A DNA stretch of 43,053 nucleotides from Pseudomonas kitaguniensis (GTDB taxonomy: Bacteria; Pseudomonadota; Gammaproteobacteria; Pseudomonadales; Pseudomonadaceae), in NCBI RefSeq assembly GCF_009296165.1, contig NZ_VUAZ01000023.1, positions 1-43,053 on the forward strand, in the 5' to 3' direction. How positions within the stretch are numbered: position 1 is the first letter of the stretch; the number at the start of each line of letters is the position of its first letter. Positions 34,221 through 43,053 of the stretch are shown piece by piece. A model generated the notes under the pieces. The model searched no databases. It was given only the letters and a program-made list of their open reading frames with translations, and was not told the DNA's origin. Made by a program: the position numbers and the translations under genes.

Positions 34221-36041
34221 TCAGTTCTTGGCTTTCTTGGCAGCGCGGGTACGCTCGCCTTCGTCCAGGATCTTCTTGCGCAGGCGGATCGACTTAGGCG
34301 TAACTTCGCACAGCTCGTCGTCCTGGATGAATTCCAGAGCTTGTTCCAGGGTGAACTTCACCGGTGGAACCAGAGCGATGGTTTCGTCTTTGCCCGAAGC
34401 ACGCATGTTGTCGAGCTTCTTGCCTTTGGTTGGGTTAACGCCCATGTCGTTGTCGCGGCTGTTCAAGCCAACGATCTGACCGTTGTAGATCTCTTGACCG
34501 TGTTCAACGAACAGCTTGCCACGCGCCTGCAGGGTTTCCAGGGAGTAGGTCAGCGCCTTGCCGGTTTCTACCGATACCAGAACACCGTTTTGACGGCCGG
34601 ACATGTCGCCGGACTTCATGGTGTCGTAGCGATCAAAGATCGAGGTCAGGATGCCGGCGCCGTTGGTCAGGGTCAGGAACTGGTTACGGAAACCGATCAG
34701 ACCACGTGCAGGGATGTTGTATTCCAGACGCACACGGCCTTTGCCATCCGGCACCATGTTGGTCAGGTCGCCCTTACGCAGGCCCATCTCTTCCATGACC
34801 TTGCCCTGGGATTCTTCAGGGGTGTCGATGGTGACGTTTTCAAACGGTTCCTGCTTCACGCCGTCAACTTGACGGATGATCACTTCTGGACGACCAACGC
34901 CCATTTCGAAGCCTTCGCGACGCATGGTTTCGATCAGTACCGAGAGGTGCAGCTCACCACGGCCGGAAACCTTGAACTTGTCAGCCGAGTCGCCTTCTTC
35001 AACGCGCAGCGCAACGTTGTACAGCAGCTCTTTGTCCAGACGCTCACGGATGTTACGCGAGGTTACGAACTTGCCGTCTTTACCGCAGAAAGGCGAGTCG
35101 TTTACCTGGAAGGTCATCGAAACGGTTGGCTCGTCAACGGTCAACGGCTTCATCGCTTCAACGGTGTCCGGGTGGCACAGGGTGTCGGAGATGTTCAGCA
35201 GGTCGAAGCCGCTGATGCACACGATGTCGCCTGCAGCTGCTTCTTCAACGTCTACACGGTGCAGACCGTGGTGACCCATCAGCTTCAGGATACGACCGTT
35301 ACGCTTCTTGCCATCAGCACCGATCGCTACAACCGGGGTGTTTGGCTTGATGCTGCCACGAGCGATACGGCCAACGCCGATAACACCCAGGAAGCTGTTG
35401 TAGTCGAGTGCCGAGATTTGCATCTGGAACGGGCCGTCACGGTCAACAGCCGGCGCAGGCACGTTGTCGACGATCGACTGGTACAGCGGGGTCATGTCGT
35501 CAGCCATGTCGTTGTGGTCCAGACCGGCAATACCGTTCAGGGCCGAGGCGTAGACGACTTTGAAGTCCAGCTGTTCTTCGGTAGCACCGAGGTTGTCGAA
35601 CAGGTCAAAGATCTGGTCCAGAACCCAGTCCGGACGCGCGCCTGGACGGTCAACCTTGTTGATGCAGACGATTGGACGCAGGCCGGCTTCGAAAGCCTTC
35701 TTGGTCACAAAACGGGTTTGCGGCATAGGGCCGTCTTGAGCGTCAACCAGCAGCAGAACGGAGTCAACCATCGACATTACACGTTCAACTTCGCCGCCGA
35801 AGTCGGCGTGGCCCGGGGTGTCCACGATGTTGATGTGGTAGCCGTTCCAGTTGATAGCGGTGTTTTTAGCCAGGATGGTAATACCGCGCTCTTTTTCCTG
35901 GTCGTTGGAGTCCATCACGCGCTCGTCGTTGAGCTCGTTGCGCTCCAGGGTGCCGGATTGACGCAAGAGTTTGTCTACCAGGGTGGTTTTACCATGGTCA
36001 ACGTGAGCAATGATGGCGATGTTACGTAGATTTTCGATCAC
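34221..36041 (-). CDS. typA: Translational GTPase TypA/BipA
   Basis: Ribosome-associated GTPase of 606 residues, related to EF-G and LepA, that helps 50S assembly and growth under stress or cold. The G domain is at the N terminus: P-loop [10 protein letters not shown] at about residues 12-21, [15 protein letters not shown] (G3), and NKVDRPGA (G4). Domain II, the EF-G-like domains III and V, and the TypA-specific C-terminal domain follow ([20 protein letters not shown] near 565). The start is GTG 36041 ([20 protein letters not shown]), as usual in pseudomonads; the ribosome site is weak. Codon use is biased to few codons, as in highly expressed genes. It lies 139 bases downstream of thiI. Confidence 0.97.
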   Translation of the reverse strand: MIENLRNIAIIAHVDHGKTTLVDKLLRQSGTLERNELNDERVMDSNDQEKERGITILAKNTAINWNGYHINIVDTPGHADFGGEVERVMSMVDSVLLLVDAQDGPMPQTRFVTKKAFEAGLRPIVCINKVDRPGARPDWVLDQIFDLFDNLGATEEQLDFKVVYASALNGIAGLDHNDMADDMTPLYQSIVDNVPAPAVDRDGPFQMQISALDYNSFLGVIGVGRIARGSIKPNTPVVAIGADGKKRNGRILKLMGHHGLHRVDVEEAAAGDIVCISGFDLLNISDTLCHPDTVEAMKPLTVDEPTVSMTFQVNDSPFCGKDGKFVTSRNIRERLDKELLYNVALRVEEGDSADKFKVSGRGELHLSVLIETMRREGFEMGVGRPEVIIRQVDGVKQEPFENVTIDTPEESQGKVMEEMGLRKGDLTNMVPDGKGRVRLEYNIPARGLIGFRNQFLTLTNGAGILTSIFDRYDTMKSGDMSGRQNGVLVSVETGKALTYSLETLQARGKLFVEHGQEIYNGQIVGLNSRDNDMGVNPTKGKKLDNMRASGKDETIALVPPVKFTLEQALEFIQDDELCEVTPKSIRLRKKILDEGERTRAAKKAKN

Positions 36042-36180
36042 TTGTGTATCTCGATCAGAGGATTCGGTGTGCTGACAGGTCGTGGCAGCGATTAACAGTA
36101 GAGTCAGGCCTTGCCGTTACAGCTTGACGGCAGAGTCGGGGGGCCGGTGACGCAGGCCACAGGCAAACAGCCCCGGGCTC

Positions 36181-37635
36181 TTAGCTCGGTCGATAAACGC
36201 GCACATTGGCATGCCCCTCACTGAGCAAATGGTGGGCATGCAGGCGACTCATCACGCCTTTGTCGCAATACAGCAGGTACTGACGGCTGTTATCCAGTTC
36301 CTTGAAACGCGCGTTCAGTGCGTAGAACGGCAGCGCTTGCACGTCGATGCCAGCGATTTCCAGCGGCTCATCTTCAGCGGCATCCGGGTGACGGATATCG
36401 ACGACGATTTGACCGGCCAGGGCTTCGCTGACTTCTTCGATCTGTACATCCTGGCCCAATTCGTCAATTACGCGATCGATTGGCACCATTTTGGCGTTCT
36501 CAAGCGCACGCTCGAGAATCGCCATGTCGAACTGTTGTTCTTCGTACTCCACGCGGTTGCGCTTGGCGTGGGTCTTGGGGTTCACCGAGATGACCCCGCA
36601 ATATTCAGGCATGTGCTTGGCAAAATCTGCCGTGCCGATTTCTTCGGCCAGGTCGATGATGTCCTGCTTGTGACTGGCGATCAGCGGGCGCAATACCAGC
36701 TTCTCGGTCACGCAGTCGATCAGCGACAGGTTGGGCAGCGTCTGGCTGGCCACCTGGGAAATCGCTTCACCGGTTACCAGTGCATCAATCTGCAACTGAT
36801 CGGCAATCTTCGACGCAGCGCGCAACATCATACGCTTCAATACTACGCCCATATGACTGTTATCGACTTTTGCGAGAATTTCGCCGAGCACTTCCTCGAA
36901 CGGCACGCTCACAAATAGCACGCGCTGGGAGCTGCCGTACTTCTTCCAGATAAAGTGCGCGACTTCCATCACGCCCAATTCGTGTGCACGCCCGCCCAGA
37001 TTAAAGAAGCAGAAATGGCTCATCAGCCCACGGCGCATGATCTGGTAAGCCGCGACCGTGGAATCGAAACCGCCGGACATCAATACCAGGGTCTGTTCCA
37101 GGGCGCCCAGCGGGTAGCCACCGATGCTGTTGTGCTGGCTGTGGATCACAAACAACCGTTGGTCGCGAATTTCCATGCGCACTTCAATTTGCGGTGCTTT
37201 CAGGGAAATTCCGGCGGCGCCGCACTCGCGACGCAGCTTGCTGCCGACGTATTTTTCGACGTCCATGGAGCTGAATGGGTGCTTGCCGGCACGCTTGCAA
37301 CGCACCGAAAAAATCTTCCCCTCAAGCTCATTGCCGAAGTGCTGTTTGCACTTTTCGGTGATGTCGTCAAAGTCGCCCAGCGGGTACTCGTCGACCTGCA
37401 GGAAATGCGCGATGCCCGGCATGCAGCTCAGGCGCTCGGTCATGTCCTTCAAGGCTTTGGCATCGGTCAGGCGGGTTTCCAGTTCGAGGTTGTCCCACAC
37501 GCCGTTCACCACCACAGCCGGGTCCAGATCGCGGAGCACGGCACGGATGTTCTTGGCCAACTGACGGATGAAACGCATCCGTACCGGTCGGCTCTTGATG
37601 GTGATTTCGGGGAAGACTTTAACGATTAATTTCAT
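36181..37635 (-). CDS. thiI: tRNA 4-thiouridine synthase ThiI with rhodanese domain
   Basis: Cytoplasmic sulphur-transfer enzyme of 484 residues that makes 4-thiouridine at tRNA position 8; the rhodanese part also serves thiamine thiazole synthesis. N-terminal ferredoxin-like and THUMP domains (about 1-170) bind tRNA. The PP-loop ATPase domain has SGGFDST near residue 185. The C-terminal rhodanese domain has its persulphide-carrying cysteine at about 457 ([12 protein letters not shown]), matching Cys456 of the E. coli protein. I choose ATG 37635 ([19 protein letters not shown]); the ribosome site is poor, and the in-frame upstream codons to 37725 pass through the promoter. It is divergent from glnA. 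Confidence 0.96.
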   Translation of the reverse strand: MKLIVKVFPEITIKSRPVRMRFIRQLAKNIRAVLRDLDPAVVVNGVWDNLELETRLTDAKALKDMTERLSCMPGIAHFLQVDEYPLGDFDDITEKCKQHFGNELEGKIFSVRCKRAGKHPFSSMDVEKYVGSKLRRECGAAGISLKAPQIEVRMEIRDQRLFVIHSQHNSIGGYPLGALEQTLVLMSGGFDSTVAAYQIMRRGLMSHFCFFNLGGRAHELGVMEVAHFIWKKYGSSQRVLFVSVPFEEVLGEILAKVDNSHMGVVLKRMMLRAASKIADQLQIDALVTGEAISQVASQTLPNLSLIDCVTEKLVLRPLIASHKQDIIDLAEEIGTADFAKHMPEYCGVISVNPKTHAKRNRVEYEEQQFDMAILERALENAKMVPIDRVIDELGQDVQIEEVSEALAGQIVVDIRHPDAAEDEPLEIAGIDVQALPFYALNARFKELDNSRQYLLYCDKGVMSRLHAHHLLSEGHANVRVYRPS

Positions 37636-37677
37636 GGAAACAGCGCGCGCAGAGCCTGCCGAAAAAGGGGGGCGCGG

Positions 37678-37683
37678 ATTATA
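37678..37683 (-). promoter_or_regulatory. -10 box of the thiI promoter
   Basis: On the minus strand a perfect TATAAT, 43 bases upstream of the thiI ATG. The best -35 upstream is TGGTCA with a long (about 19-base) spacer. The 334-base thiI-glnA gap (37636-37969) also holds the glnA control region described separately. Confidence 0.5.
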
Positions 37684-37801
37684 GCGGAAATCGCTCAAGG
37701 TTTGACCAGTTAATATGCATCGCACCTATCGCGCACCAAAACGGATCACTCGCGCACATTAACGCTGCATTGCAGTGCGCCATTTGCTGTAGTTTTACGA
37801 A

Positions 37802-37822
37802 TTGCACCGTTATAGGGGCCAA
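37802..37822 (+). promoter_or_regulatory. Possible NtrC site upstream of glnA
   Basis: TTGCACC-N7-GGGCCAA: the left half equals the NtrC half-site TTGCACC, the right half is degenerate. It starts 50 bases before the sigma-54 promoter. Other GCAC-rich stretches occur at 37720-37780 but do not form clean palindromes. Confidence 0.3.
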
Positions 37823-37851
37823 TTTGAGGCAAAAAGGCCATGTTGGCGCAC

Positions 37852-37867
37852 TGGCATGCAATTTGCT
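37852..37867 (+). promoter_or_regulatory. Sigma-54 promoter of glnA
   Basis: TGGCATGCAATTTGCT matches TGGCACG-N4-TTGCW at all but one fixed position, with GG and GC 10 bases apart. Transcription is predicted near 37878, giving a leader of about 90 bases. Confidence 0.75.
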
Positions 37868-37969
37868 CTCTTGTGAGGCAGGTTGCCTTGGTCGACTATT
37901 CGCGCCGGCATCACCCACATTCTAAGGGCTAACTCCACTACCCCAGCCCGAAGCCACCCGGAGGACACC

Positions 37970-39376
37970 ATGTCGAAGTCGGTTCAACTCATCAAAGATC
38001 ATGACGTTAAATGGATTGATCTGCGCTTCACGGACACAAAAGGCACTCAGCACCACGTGACCATGCCGGCTCGCGACGCGCTGGATGACGCTTTCTTCGA
38101 AGAAGGCAAAATGTTCGACGGTTCCTCCATTGCTGGCTGGAAAGGCATTGAAGCTTCCGACATGATCCTGATGCCGGACGACAGCACTGCCGTACTCGAC
38201 CCGTTCACCGAAGACCCAACCGTGATCATCGTGTGTGACGTGATCGAGCCTTCGACCATGCAAGGCTACGACCGCGACCCACGTGCGATCGCCAAGCGTG
38301 CCGAGGAATACCTGAAGTCGACCGGTATCGGTGACACCGTATTCGTAGGCCCGGAGCCAGAATTCTTCATCTTTGATTCGGTCAAGTTCAAGTCCGACAT
38401 CTCCGGCTCCATGTTCAAAATCTTCTCCGAACAAGGTTCGTGGATGTCTGACCAGGACATCGAAGGCGGCAACAAAGGCCACCGTCCAGGTATCAAAGGT
38501 GGCTACTTCCCGGTTCCGCCGTTCGACCATGACCACGAAATCCGTACCTCCATGTGCAACGCCATGGAAGAAATGGGCTTGGTTATCGAAGTTCACCACC
38601 ACGAAGTGGCCACTGCCGGCCAGAACGAAATCGGTGTGAAGTTCAACACCCTGGTGGCCAAGGCTGACGAAGTTCAGACCCTGAAGTACTGCGTACACAA
38701 CGTGGCTGATGCCTACGGCCGTACCGCTACCTTCATGCCTAAGCCGCTGTATGGCGATAACGGCTCGGGTATGCACGTTCACTTGTCGATCGCCAAAGAA
38801 GGCAAGAACACCTTCGCTGGCGAAGGTTATGCCGGCCTGTCCGACACCGCCCTGTACTTCATCGGCGGCATCATCAAGCACGGTAAGGCCCTGAACGGCT
38901 TCACCAACCCGTCGACCAACTCCTACAAGCGCTTGGTTCCAGGTTTCGAAGCACCGGTAATGCTGGCCTACTCGGCGCGTAACCGTTCTGCTTCGATCCG
39001 TATTCCTTACGTGTCCAGCCCGCGCGCTCGCCGTATCGAAGCCCGCTTCCCGGACCCGGCAGCCAACCCGTACCTGGCCTTCGCTGCGCTGGTAATGGCT
39101 GGCTTGGACGGTATCCAGAACAAGATCCACCCTGGCGACGCCGCCGACAAAAACTTGTACGACCTGCCGCCTGAAGAGGCCAAAGAGATCCCACAAGTGT
39201 GCGGCAGCCTGAAAGAAGCCCTGGAAGAGCTGGACAAGGGCCGTGCGTTCCTGACCAAAGGCGGCGTGTTCAGCGACGACTTCATCGACGCTTACATCGA
39301 GCTGAAAAGCGAAGAAGAAATCAAAGTACGCACCTTCGTACACCCACTGGAATACGAGCTGTACTACAGCTGCTGA
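37970..39376 (+). CDS. glnA: Glutamine synthetase, type I
   Basis: Central nitrogen-assimilation enzyme: glutamate, ammonia and ATP to glutamine; a dodecamer of 468-residue subunits. Motifs are [13 protein letters not shown] near residues 49-61, the ATP-binding stretch [10 protein letters not shown] near 264-273, and the adenylylation site NLYDLPPE with Tyr397, so activity can be turned down by GlnE. The start ATG 37970 ([20 protein letters not shown]) has GGAGGA just upstream. Codon use is strongly biased, as expected for a highly expressed gene. Expression should depend on sigma-54 and NtrC. It ends in a strong terminator, so it is separated from ntrBC, unlike the enteric glnALG operon. Confidence 0.98.
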   Translation: MSKSVQLIKDHDVKWIDLRFTDTKGTQHHVTMPARDALDDAFFEEGKMFDGSSIAGWKGIEASDMILMPDDSTAVLDPFTEDPTVIIVCDVIEPSTMQGYDRDPRAIAKRAEEYLKSTGIGDTVFVGPEPEFFIFDSVKFKSDISGSMFKIFSEQGSWMSDQDIEGGNKGHRPGIKGGYFPVPPFDHDHEIRTSMCNAMEEMGLVIEVHHHEVATAGQNEIGVKFNTLVAKADEVQTLKYCVHNVADAYGRTATFMPKPLYGDNGSGMHVHLSIAKEGKNTFAGEGYAGLSDTALYFIGGIIKHGKALNGFTNPSTNSYKRLVPGFEAPVMLAYSARNRSASIRIPYVSSPRARRIEARFPDPAANPYLAFAALVMAGLDGIQNKIHPGDAADKNLYDLPPEEAKEIPQVCGSLKEALEELDKGRAFLTKGGVFSDDFIDAYIELKSEEEIKVRTFVHPLEYELYYSC

Positions 39377-39406
39377 TCCGGTAGCGCCGCTTAACGCGGC
39401 GTGATG

Positions 39407-39437
39407 AAAAAAGACCTCCTCCGGGAGGTCTTTTTTT
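39407..39437 (+). terminator. Intrinsic terminator of glnA
   Basis: GACCTCC / GGAGGTC stem-loop preceded by six A and followed by seven T, 31 bases after the glnA stop. A smaller hairpin (CGCCGC / GCGGCG) lies between. Confidence 0.92.
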
Positions 39438-39464
39438 GCCTGCGCTTTAGCGGGCAGTGCTGCC

Positions 39465-39484
39465 GTGGCAAGCGGGCTTGCCAC
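39465..39484. repeat. Short REP-like palindrome after glnA
   Basis: GTGGCAAG-CGGG-CTTGCCAC, an 8-bp stem with a 4-base loop, same general family as the hairpins at 4076 and 13978. Confidence 0.5.
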
Positions 39485-39587
39485 ACAGGCTCGCTGGCAC
39501 TGTGCTGCGATAGCGCGAAACCAGTTACATGTTGTATTAGTAATCCTCCGCCATTGCGGGAGCGCCCGCCCCCACAGGAGATCACCC

Positions 39588-40127
39588 TTGAAGTCTCGAC
39601 TTGTATTCGCCCTGTTATTCGTCAGCGCCAGTGCGAGCGCTGCGCCACCTTCTTCCCTCACCCCCTTGCTCAACAGCATCGCCGAGCGCCTGGAGATTGG
39701 TGAACAAGTAGCGCTGAGCAAATGGGACAGCCACAAGGCTGTAGAAGACCGACAGCGAGAGCAGGACGTGATCGCCAGCGTGGTTAACCAGGCACCCAAC
39801 TACAAACTGCCGCCCGCCGCCGCCGAGCAATTTTTCTCGGCGCAGATCGAGGCCAATAAGCTGGTGCAATACACCTTGCTGTCCGACTGGCAATTTCAAG
39901 GCAAGGCGCCCGACACCCCGCGCCCGGACCTGGTGAAGCAAATTCGCCCGCAACTGGACCAACTGCAAAAACGCCTGCTCAAGCAATTAGCCGATTTCAC
40001 CCCGCATCGCACCGACCCTCAGTGCCAGCAATGGGTATCGCAGGCCGTGCATGAGCCGCAGAACGACCCAATGCGCCAACTGGCGATGATTCGCGCCACC
40101 GCCGAGCTGTGCATCTACAAAGGCTGA
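39588..40127 (+). CDS. Secreted chorismate mutase (AroQ gamma class)
   Basis: Periplasmic chorismate mutase of 179 residues, converting chorismate to prephenate. It has a signal peptide (MKSRLVFALLFVSASASA, cleaved before APPSS). The mature all-helical domain has SIAERLEIGEQVALSKWDSH near residues 34-53, then EDRQREQDVI, and the family hallmark FFSAQIEANKLVQYTLLSDW near 86-105. Two cysteines (in PQCQQW and ELCIYKG) fit a disulphide. The start is TTG 39588 with AGGAG seven bases upstream; upstream in-frame codons run through the REP palindrome and are not protein-like. Why a mutase is exported is unsettled; some bacteria use a periplasmic route to phenylalanine. It lies between glnA and ntrB with its own region upstream. 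Confidence 0.85.
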   Translation: MKSRLVFALLFVSASASAAPPSSLTPLLNSIAERLEIGEQVALSKWDSHKAVEDRQREQDVIASVVNQAPNYKLPPAAAEQFFSAQIEANKLVQYTLLSDWQFQGKAPDTPRPDLVKQIRPQLDQLQKRLLKQLADFTPHRTDPQCQQWVSQAVHEPQNDPMRQLAMIRATAELCIYKG

Positions 40128-40167
40128 AAACTGCAAGCCATCTCCCCCACTGACGCCAATATTCAAT

Positions 40168-40236
40168 GTGGGAGGGGGCTTGCTCCCGATAGCAGTGGTT
40201 AAGCCACACATAAGCTGACTGACCCACTGCTATCGG
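40168..40236. repeat. REP element with flanking inverted repeat upstream of ntrB
   Basis: GTGGGAGGGGGCTTGCTCCC (40168-40187) followed by CCGATAGCAGTGG (40186-40198) and its exact complement CCACTGCTATCGG (40224-40236). The second REP arm is missing, so this looks like a truncated REPIN. It lies in the 352-base aroQ-type gene to ntrB gap, which also holds the NtrC site and sigma-54 promoter. Confidence 0.7.
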
Positions 40237-40263
40237 CAACTTCCTGAACACACCTTTCAAAAT

Positions 40264-40280
40264 CGCACTATATTGGTGCG
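40264..40280 (+). promoter_or_regulatory. NtrC-binding palindrome upstream of ntrBC
   Basis: CGCACTATATTGGTGCG contains GCAC-N7-GTGC, the NtrC enhancer consensus, and its core GCACTATATTGGTGC is, from memory, the same as an enteric glnA site. It lies about 130 bases upstream of the candidate -24 box and 200 bases before the ntrB ATG. Confidence 0.75.
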
Positions 40281-40407
40281 ACACGCTGCACTCTTCCCAG
40301 CCGAACAGCCCATTTTGGTTCGAATCTTCCCGATCAAGCTGGCAGAACGCCACAGTTTCGAGCCATAAACCCCTATTTCAAAGCTTTAGCGCTTCTTTTC
40401 GGAGCCT

Positions 40408-40423
40408 TGGTTTGGTTTTTGCA
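40408..40423 (+). promoter_or_regulatory. Candidate sigma-54 promoter of ntrBC
   Basis: TGGTTTGGTTTTTGCA keeps the -24 TGG and -12 TTGCA boxes with the correct 10-base spacing of GG and GC, but lacks CAC after TGG. Transcription would start near 40434, 46 bases before ntrB. Its position downstream of the NtrC palindrome supports it. Confidence 0.5.
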
Positions 40424-40479
40424 TTTTCATTGTATCAGCGTGTGCCTCAAGCCCGCGCCTTGCTCCAAAAGAGGTCCTG

Positions 40480-41565
40480 ATGACCATTAGCGATGCACTG
40501 CACCGTTTGTTACTCGACAACCTGACCACCGCCACCATCCTGCTCAATGACGACTTGCGTCTTGAGTACATGAACCCGGCGGCGGAGATGCTCCTGGCCA
40601 TCAGTGGTCAGCGCAGCCATGGGCAGTTCATCAGCGAATTGTTCACCGAGTCGGCCGAAGCCTTGAGTTCATTGCGCCAAGCGGTGGAGCAGGCGCATCC
40701 GTTCACCAAACGCGAAGCGATGCTCACCGCCCTCACCGGCCAGACGCTGACGGTCGACTATGCGGTGACGCCGATCCTGAGCAATGGCGCCACGCTGCTG
40801 TTGCTTGAAGTGCACCCGCGCGACCGCCTGCTGCGCATTACCAAAGAAGAAGCGCAGTTGTCCAAGCAGGAAACCAGCAAAATGCTGGTGCGCGGGCTGG
40901 CCCACGAGATCAAGAACCCGCTCGGCGGGATTCGTGGCGCGGCGCAGTTACTGGCCCGCGAACTGCCCGAAGAGCACCTCAAGGATTACACCAACGTCAT
41001 CATCGAAGAGGCCGACCGCCTGCGCAATCTGGTCGACCGCATGCTCGGCTCCAACAAGCTGCCGTCGCTGGCCATGACCAACGTGCATGAGGTGCTGGAG
41101 CGCGTCTGCCACTTGGTCGAGGCTGAAAGCCAGGGCTGCATCACCTTGGTGCGCGACTACGACCCGAGCATCCCCGACGTATTGATCGACCGCGAGCAGA
41201 TGATCCAGGCGGTGCTGAACATCGTGCGCAACGCCATGCAGGCCATCAGCAGCCAGAACGAGCTGCGCCTGGGCCGTATCAGCCTGCGCACGCGCGCCCT
41301 GCGCCAGTTCACCATCGGCCATGTGCGCCATCGCCTGGTGACCAAAGTCGAGATCATCGACAACGGCCCGGGCATTCCTGCGGAACTGCAGGAAACCATT
41401 TTCTTTCCCATGGTCAGTGGCCGCCCGGACGGTACCGGGCTGGGCCTGGCCATTACCCAGAACATCATCAGCCAGCATCAGGGTTTGATCGAATGTGAGA
41501 GCCATCCTGGCCACACCACCTTCTCGATCTTTCTGCCTCTGGAACAAGGAGCCCCATCGACATGA
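40480..41565 (+). CDS. ntrB: Nitrogen regulation sensor histidine kinase NtrB
   Basis: Cytoplasmic kinase/phosphatase of NtrC (NRII, GlnL), 361 residues, controlled by PII protein. An N-terminal PAS domain covers about 10-115, the dimerisation/phosphoacceptor helix has His142 in LVRGLAHEIKNPLGGIRGAA, and the ATPase domain has the N box IVRNAMQAI near 247-255, DNGPGIP near 290-296 and GTGLGLAI near 314-321. No membrane segments are present, consistent with sensing through PII. ATG 40480 has GAGG upstream. Its stop overlaps the ntrC start by 4 bases. Confidence 0.97.
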   Translation: MTISDALHRLLLDNLTTATILLNDDLRLEYMNPAAEMLLAISGQRSHGQFISELFTESAEALSSLRQAVEQAHPFTKREAMLTALTGQTLTVDYAVTPILSNGATLLLLEVHPRDRLLRITKEEAQLSKQETSKMLVRGLAHEIKNPLGGIRGAAQLLARELPEEHLKDYTNVIIEEADRLRNLVDRMLGSNKLPSLAMTNVHEVLERVCHLVEAESQGCITLVRDYDPSIPDVLIDREQMIQAVLNIVRNAMQAISSQNELRLGRISLRTRALRQFTIGHVRHRLVTKVEIIDNGPGIPAELQETIFFPMVSGRPDGTGLGLAITQNIISQHQGLIECESHPGHTTFSIFLPLEQGAPST

Positions 41566-42998
41566 GCCGTAGTGAAACTGTGTGGATCGTCGATGACGAC
41601 CGTTCTATCCGCTGGGTCCTTGAAAAAGCCTTGCAGCAAGAAGGCATGACCACCCAAAGCTTCGACAGCGCCGACGGGGTGATGAGCCGCCTGGCCCGCC
41701 AGCAGCCGGACGTGATCATCTCTGACATTCGCATGCCCGGCGCCAGTGGCCTGGACTTGCTCGCGCGCATCCGCGAGCAACACCCGCGCCTGCCGGTGAT
41801 CATCATGACCGCGCACTCCGACCTGGACAGCGCTGTCGCCTCCTATCAAGGCGGCGCCTTTGAATACCTGCCCAAGCCGTTCGACGTGGACGAGGCGGTG
41901 GCGCTGGTCAAGCGCGCCAACCAGCACGCCCAGGAACAGCAAAACCAGCAAGCGCCACCGACCCTGACGCGCACCCCGGAAATCATCGGTGAAGCCCCGG
42001 CGATGCAGGAAGTGTTTCGCGCCATCGGGCGCTTGAGCCACTCCAACATCACCGTGCTGATCAACGGCGAGTCGGGTACCGGTAAAGAATTGGTGGCGCA
42101 TGCACTGCATCGCCACAGCCCACGGGCAGCCTCGCCGTTTATCGCGCTGAACATGGCGGCGATTCCCAAGGACTTGATGGAGTCGGAGCTGTTCGGCCAC
42201 GAAAAAGGCGCGTTTACCGGTGCCGCCAACCTGCGTCGCGGCCGCTTTGAACAAGCCGACGGCGGCACGCTGTTCCTCGATGAAATCGGCGACATGCCGG
42301 CCGACACCCAAACCCGCTTGCTGCGCGTGTTGGCAGACGGTGAGTTCTACCGCGTTGGCGGGCACACGCCGGTCAAGGTCGACGTGCGCATCATCGCGGC
42401 GACGCACCAGAATCTGGAAACCCTGGTGCAGGCCGGCAAGTTCCGCGAAGACTTGTTCCACCGCCTGAACGTGATCCGCATCCACATCCCGCGCATGTCG
42501 GACCGTCGCGAAGACATCCCGACCCTCGCCCGCCACTTCCTCAGCCGCGCCGCGCAAGAACTGGCCGTCGAGCCGAAGCTGTTGAAAAGCGAGACCGAGG
42601 AATACCTTAAGAACCTGCCGTGGCCCGGCAACGTGCGCCAGTTGGAGAACACCTGCCGCTGGATTACGGTGATGGCCTCCGGCCGCGAAGTGCATATCAG
42701 CGACCTGCCGCCAGAGCTGTTGAGTTTGCCGCAGGATTCGGCCCCGGTGACCAACTGGGAGCAGGCGCTGCGCCAATGGGCCGATCAGGCGCTGGCGCGT
42801 GGCCAGTCGAACCTGCTGGACAGCGCCGTGCCGGCCTTCGAGCGAATCATGATCGAAACCGCGCTCAAGCACACCGCAGGTCGCCGCCGCGACGCCGCTG
42901 TGCTGCTGGGTTGGGGCCGCAATACCCTGACTCGCAAGATCAAAGAGCTGGGGATGAAGGTTGACGGTGCGGATGATGATGAAGGCGACGACGCCTGA
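41562..42998 (+). CDS. ntrC: Nitrogen regulation response regulator NtrC
   Basis: Sigma-54 enhancer-binding activator (NRI, GlnG), 478 residues. The receiver domain (1-120) has Asp55 in IISDIRMPG. The AAA+ domain has Walker A GESGTGKELVA near 168-178, the sigma-54 contact loop GAFTGA near 216-221, Walker B GGTLFLDEIGDM and the arginine-finger region FREDLFHRLNVIRI. The C-terminal Fis-type helix-turn-helix is in RRRDAAVLLGWGRNTLTRKI near 445-464. It is co-translated with ntrB. Expected targets in this window are glnA, ntrBC itself and possibly the hut genes. Confidence 0.97.
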   Translation: MSRSETVWIVDDDRSIRWVLEKALQQEGMTTQSFDSADGVMSRLARQQPDVIISDIRMPGASGLDLLARIREQHPRLPVIIMTAHSDLDSAVASYQGGAFEYLPKPFDVDEAVALVKRANQHAQEQQNQQAPPTLTRTPEIIGEAPAMQEVFRAIGRLSHSNITVLINGESGTGKELVAHALHRHSPRAASPFIALNMAAIPKDLMESELFGHEKGAFTGAANLRRGRFEQADGGTLFLDEIGDMPADTQTRLLRVLADGEFYRVGGHTPVKVDVRIIAATHQNLETLVQAGKFREDLFHRLNVIRIHIPRMSDRREDIPTLARHFLSRAAQELAVEPKLLKSETEEYLKNLPWPGNVRQLENTCRWITVMASGREVHISDLPPELLSLPQDSAPVTNWEQALRQWADQALARGQSNLLDSAVPAFERIMIETALKHTAGRRRDAAVLLGWGRNTLTRKIKELGMKVDGADDDEGDDA

Positions 42999-43037
42999 AT
43001 CGCCAAGCCGTAACCGCTAATCCACTGAAAATCTAAT

Positions 43038-43053
43038 GTGGGAGGGGGCTTGC
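43038..43053. repeat. Partial REP element at the right window edge
   Basis: GTGGGAGGGGGCTTGC, the left part of the common REP arm, cut by the window end 39 bases after the ntrC stop. Confidence 0.6.

Noticed and set aside
34341..36029. Plus-strand open frame opposite typA
   Set aside because: Arises from the strong codon bias of typA; no domain and no start signals.
37922..39799. Minus-strand open frame (625 codons) opposite glnA
   Set aside because: Shadow of the strongly biased glnA sequence; it also runs through the glnA promoter and terminator.
1..43053. Genomic island or prophage, tRNA or rRNA genes
   Set aside because: All genes are recognisable core metabolism with uniform codon use; no integrase or transposase, and no cloverleaf or rRNA sequence noticed by eye. 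A tRNAscan run would settle the tRNA point.

Overview
This is a chromosomal core-genome segment of a Pseudomonas, most likely of the P. fluorescens group. It has GC-rich codon use, dense intergenic REP/REPIN palindromes of the GTGGGAGGGGGCTTGC type known from that group, and a gene order (chemoreceptors, amino-acid ABC transporter, opgGH, dtd-pip, hut cluster, fbp, glgP, typA, thiI, glnA, ntrBC) that matches, from memory, the P. aeruginosa PA5072-PA5125 and P. putida PP5020-PP5048 regions. No phage, plasmid, transposase or CRISPR sequence was seen.

Layout. 1-4.1 kb: two tandem chemoreceptors with long periplasmic sensor domains. 4.1-7.7 kb, minus strand: a polar amino-acid ABC transporter (ATPase, permease with an unusual N-terminal domain, binding protein) and a second paralogous binding protein. 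7.8-12.2 kb, minus: opgGH for osmoregulated periplasmic glucans, with opgG broken by an apparent 1-base deletion. 12.4-13.9 kb, minus: dtd-pip. 14.0-28.6 kb: the histidine utilisation cluster. hutF is read rightward and hutC-hutD-hutU-NCS1 permease-hutX-hutW-hutV-hutH paralogue-hutH-hutI-hutG leftward. Together they take up histidine or urocanate and convert histidine through urocanate, imidazolonepropionate, formiminoglutamate (HutF) and formylglutamate (HutG) to glutamate. HutC operators lie between hutC and hutF and on the start site of a sigma-54-type hutU promoter. hutD also carries an apparent frameshift. 28.6-33.4 kb, minus: a lipocalin, a small lipoprotein, fbp and glgP. 33.6-37.6 kb: a YkgJ-type cysteine-cluster protein (plus), typA and thiI (minus). 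37.9-43.0 kb, plus: glnA, a secreted chorismate mutase and ntrBC. glnA and ntrBC each have a sigma-54-type promoter, and a near-perfect NtrC palindrome lies upstream of ntrB.

The most interesting points are: the hutH paralogue that lacks exactly the Ala-Ser-Gly triad which makes the MIO cofactor; the two single-base frameshifts (opgG, hutD), either real lesions or sequencing errors; the HutC/sigma-54 promoter architecture; the apparent absence of a dedicated histidine permease (hutTh) from the hut operon; a 9-bp tandem array lying between a REPIN and the hutD stop codon; and the REPIN-rich spacers. No wholly new multi-gene system was found.
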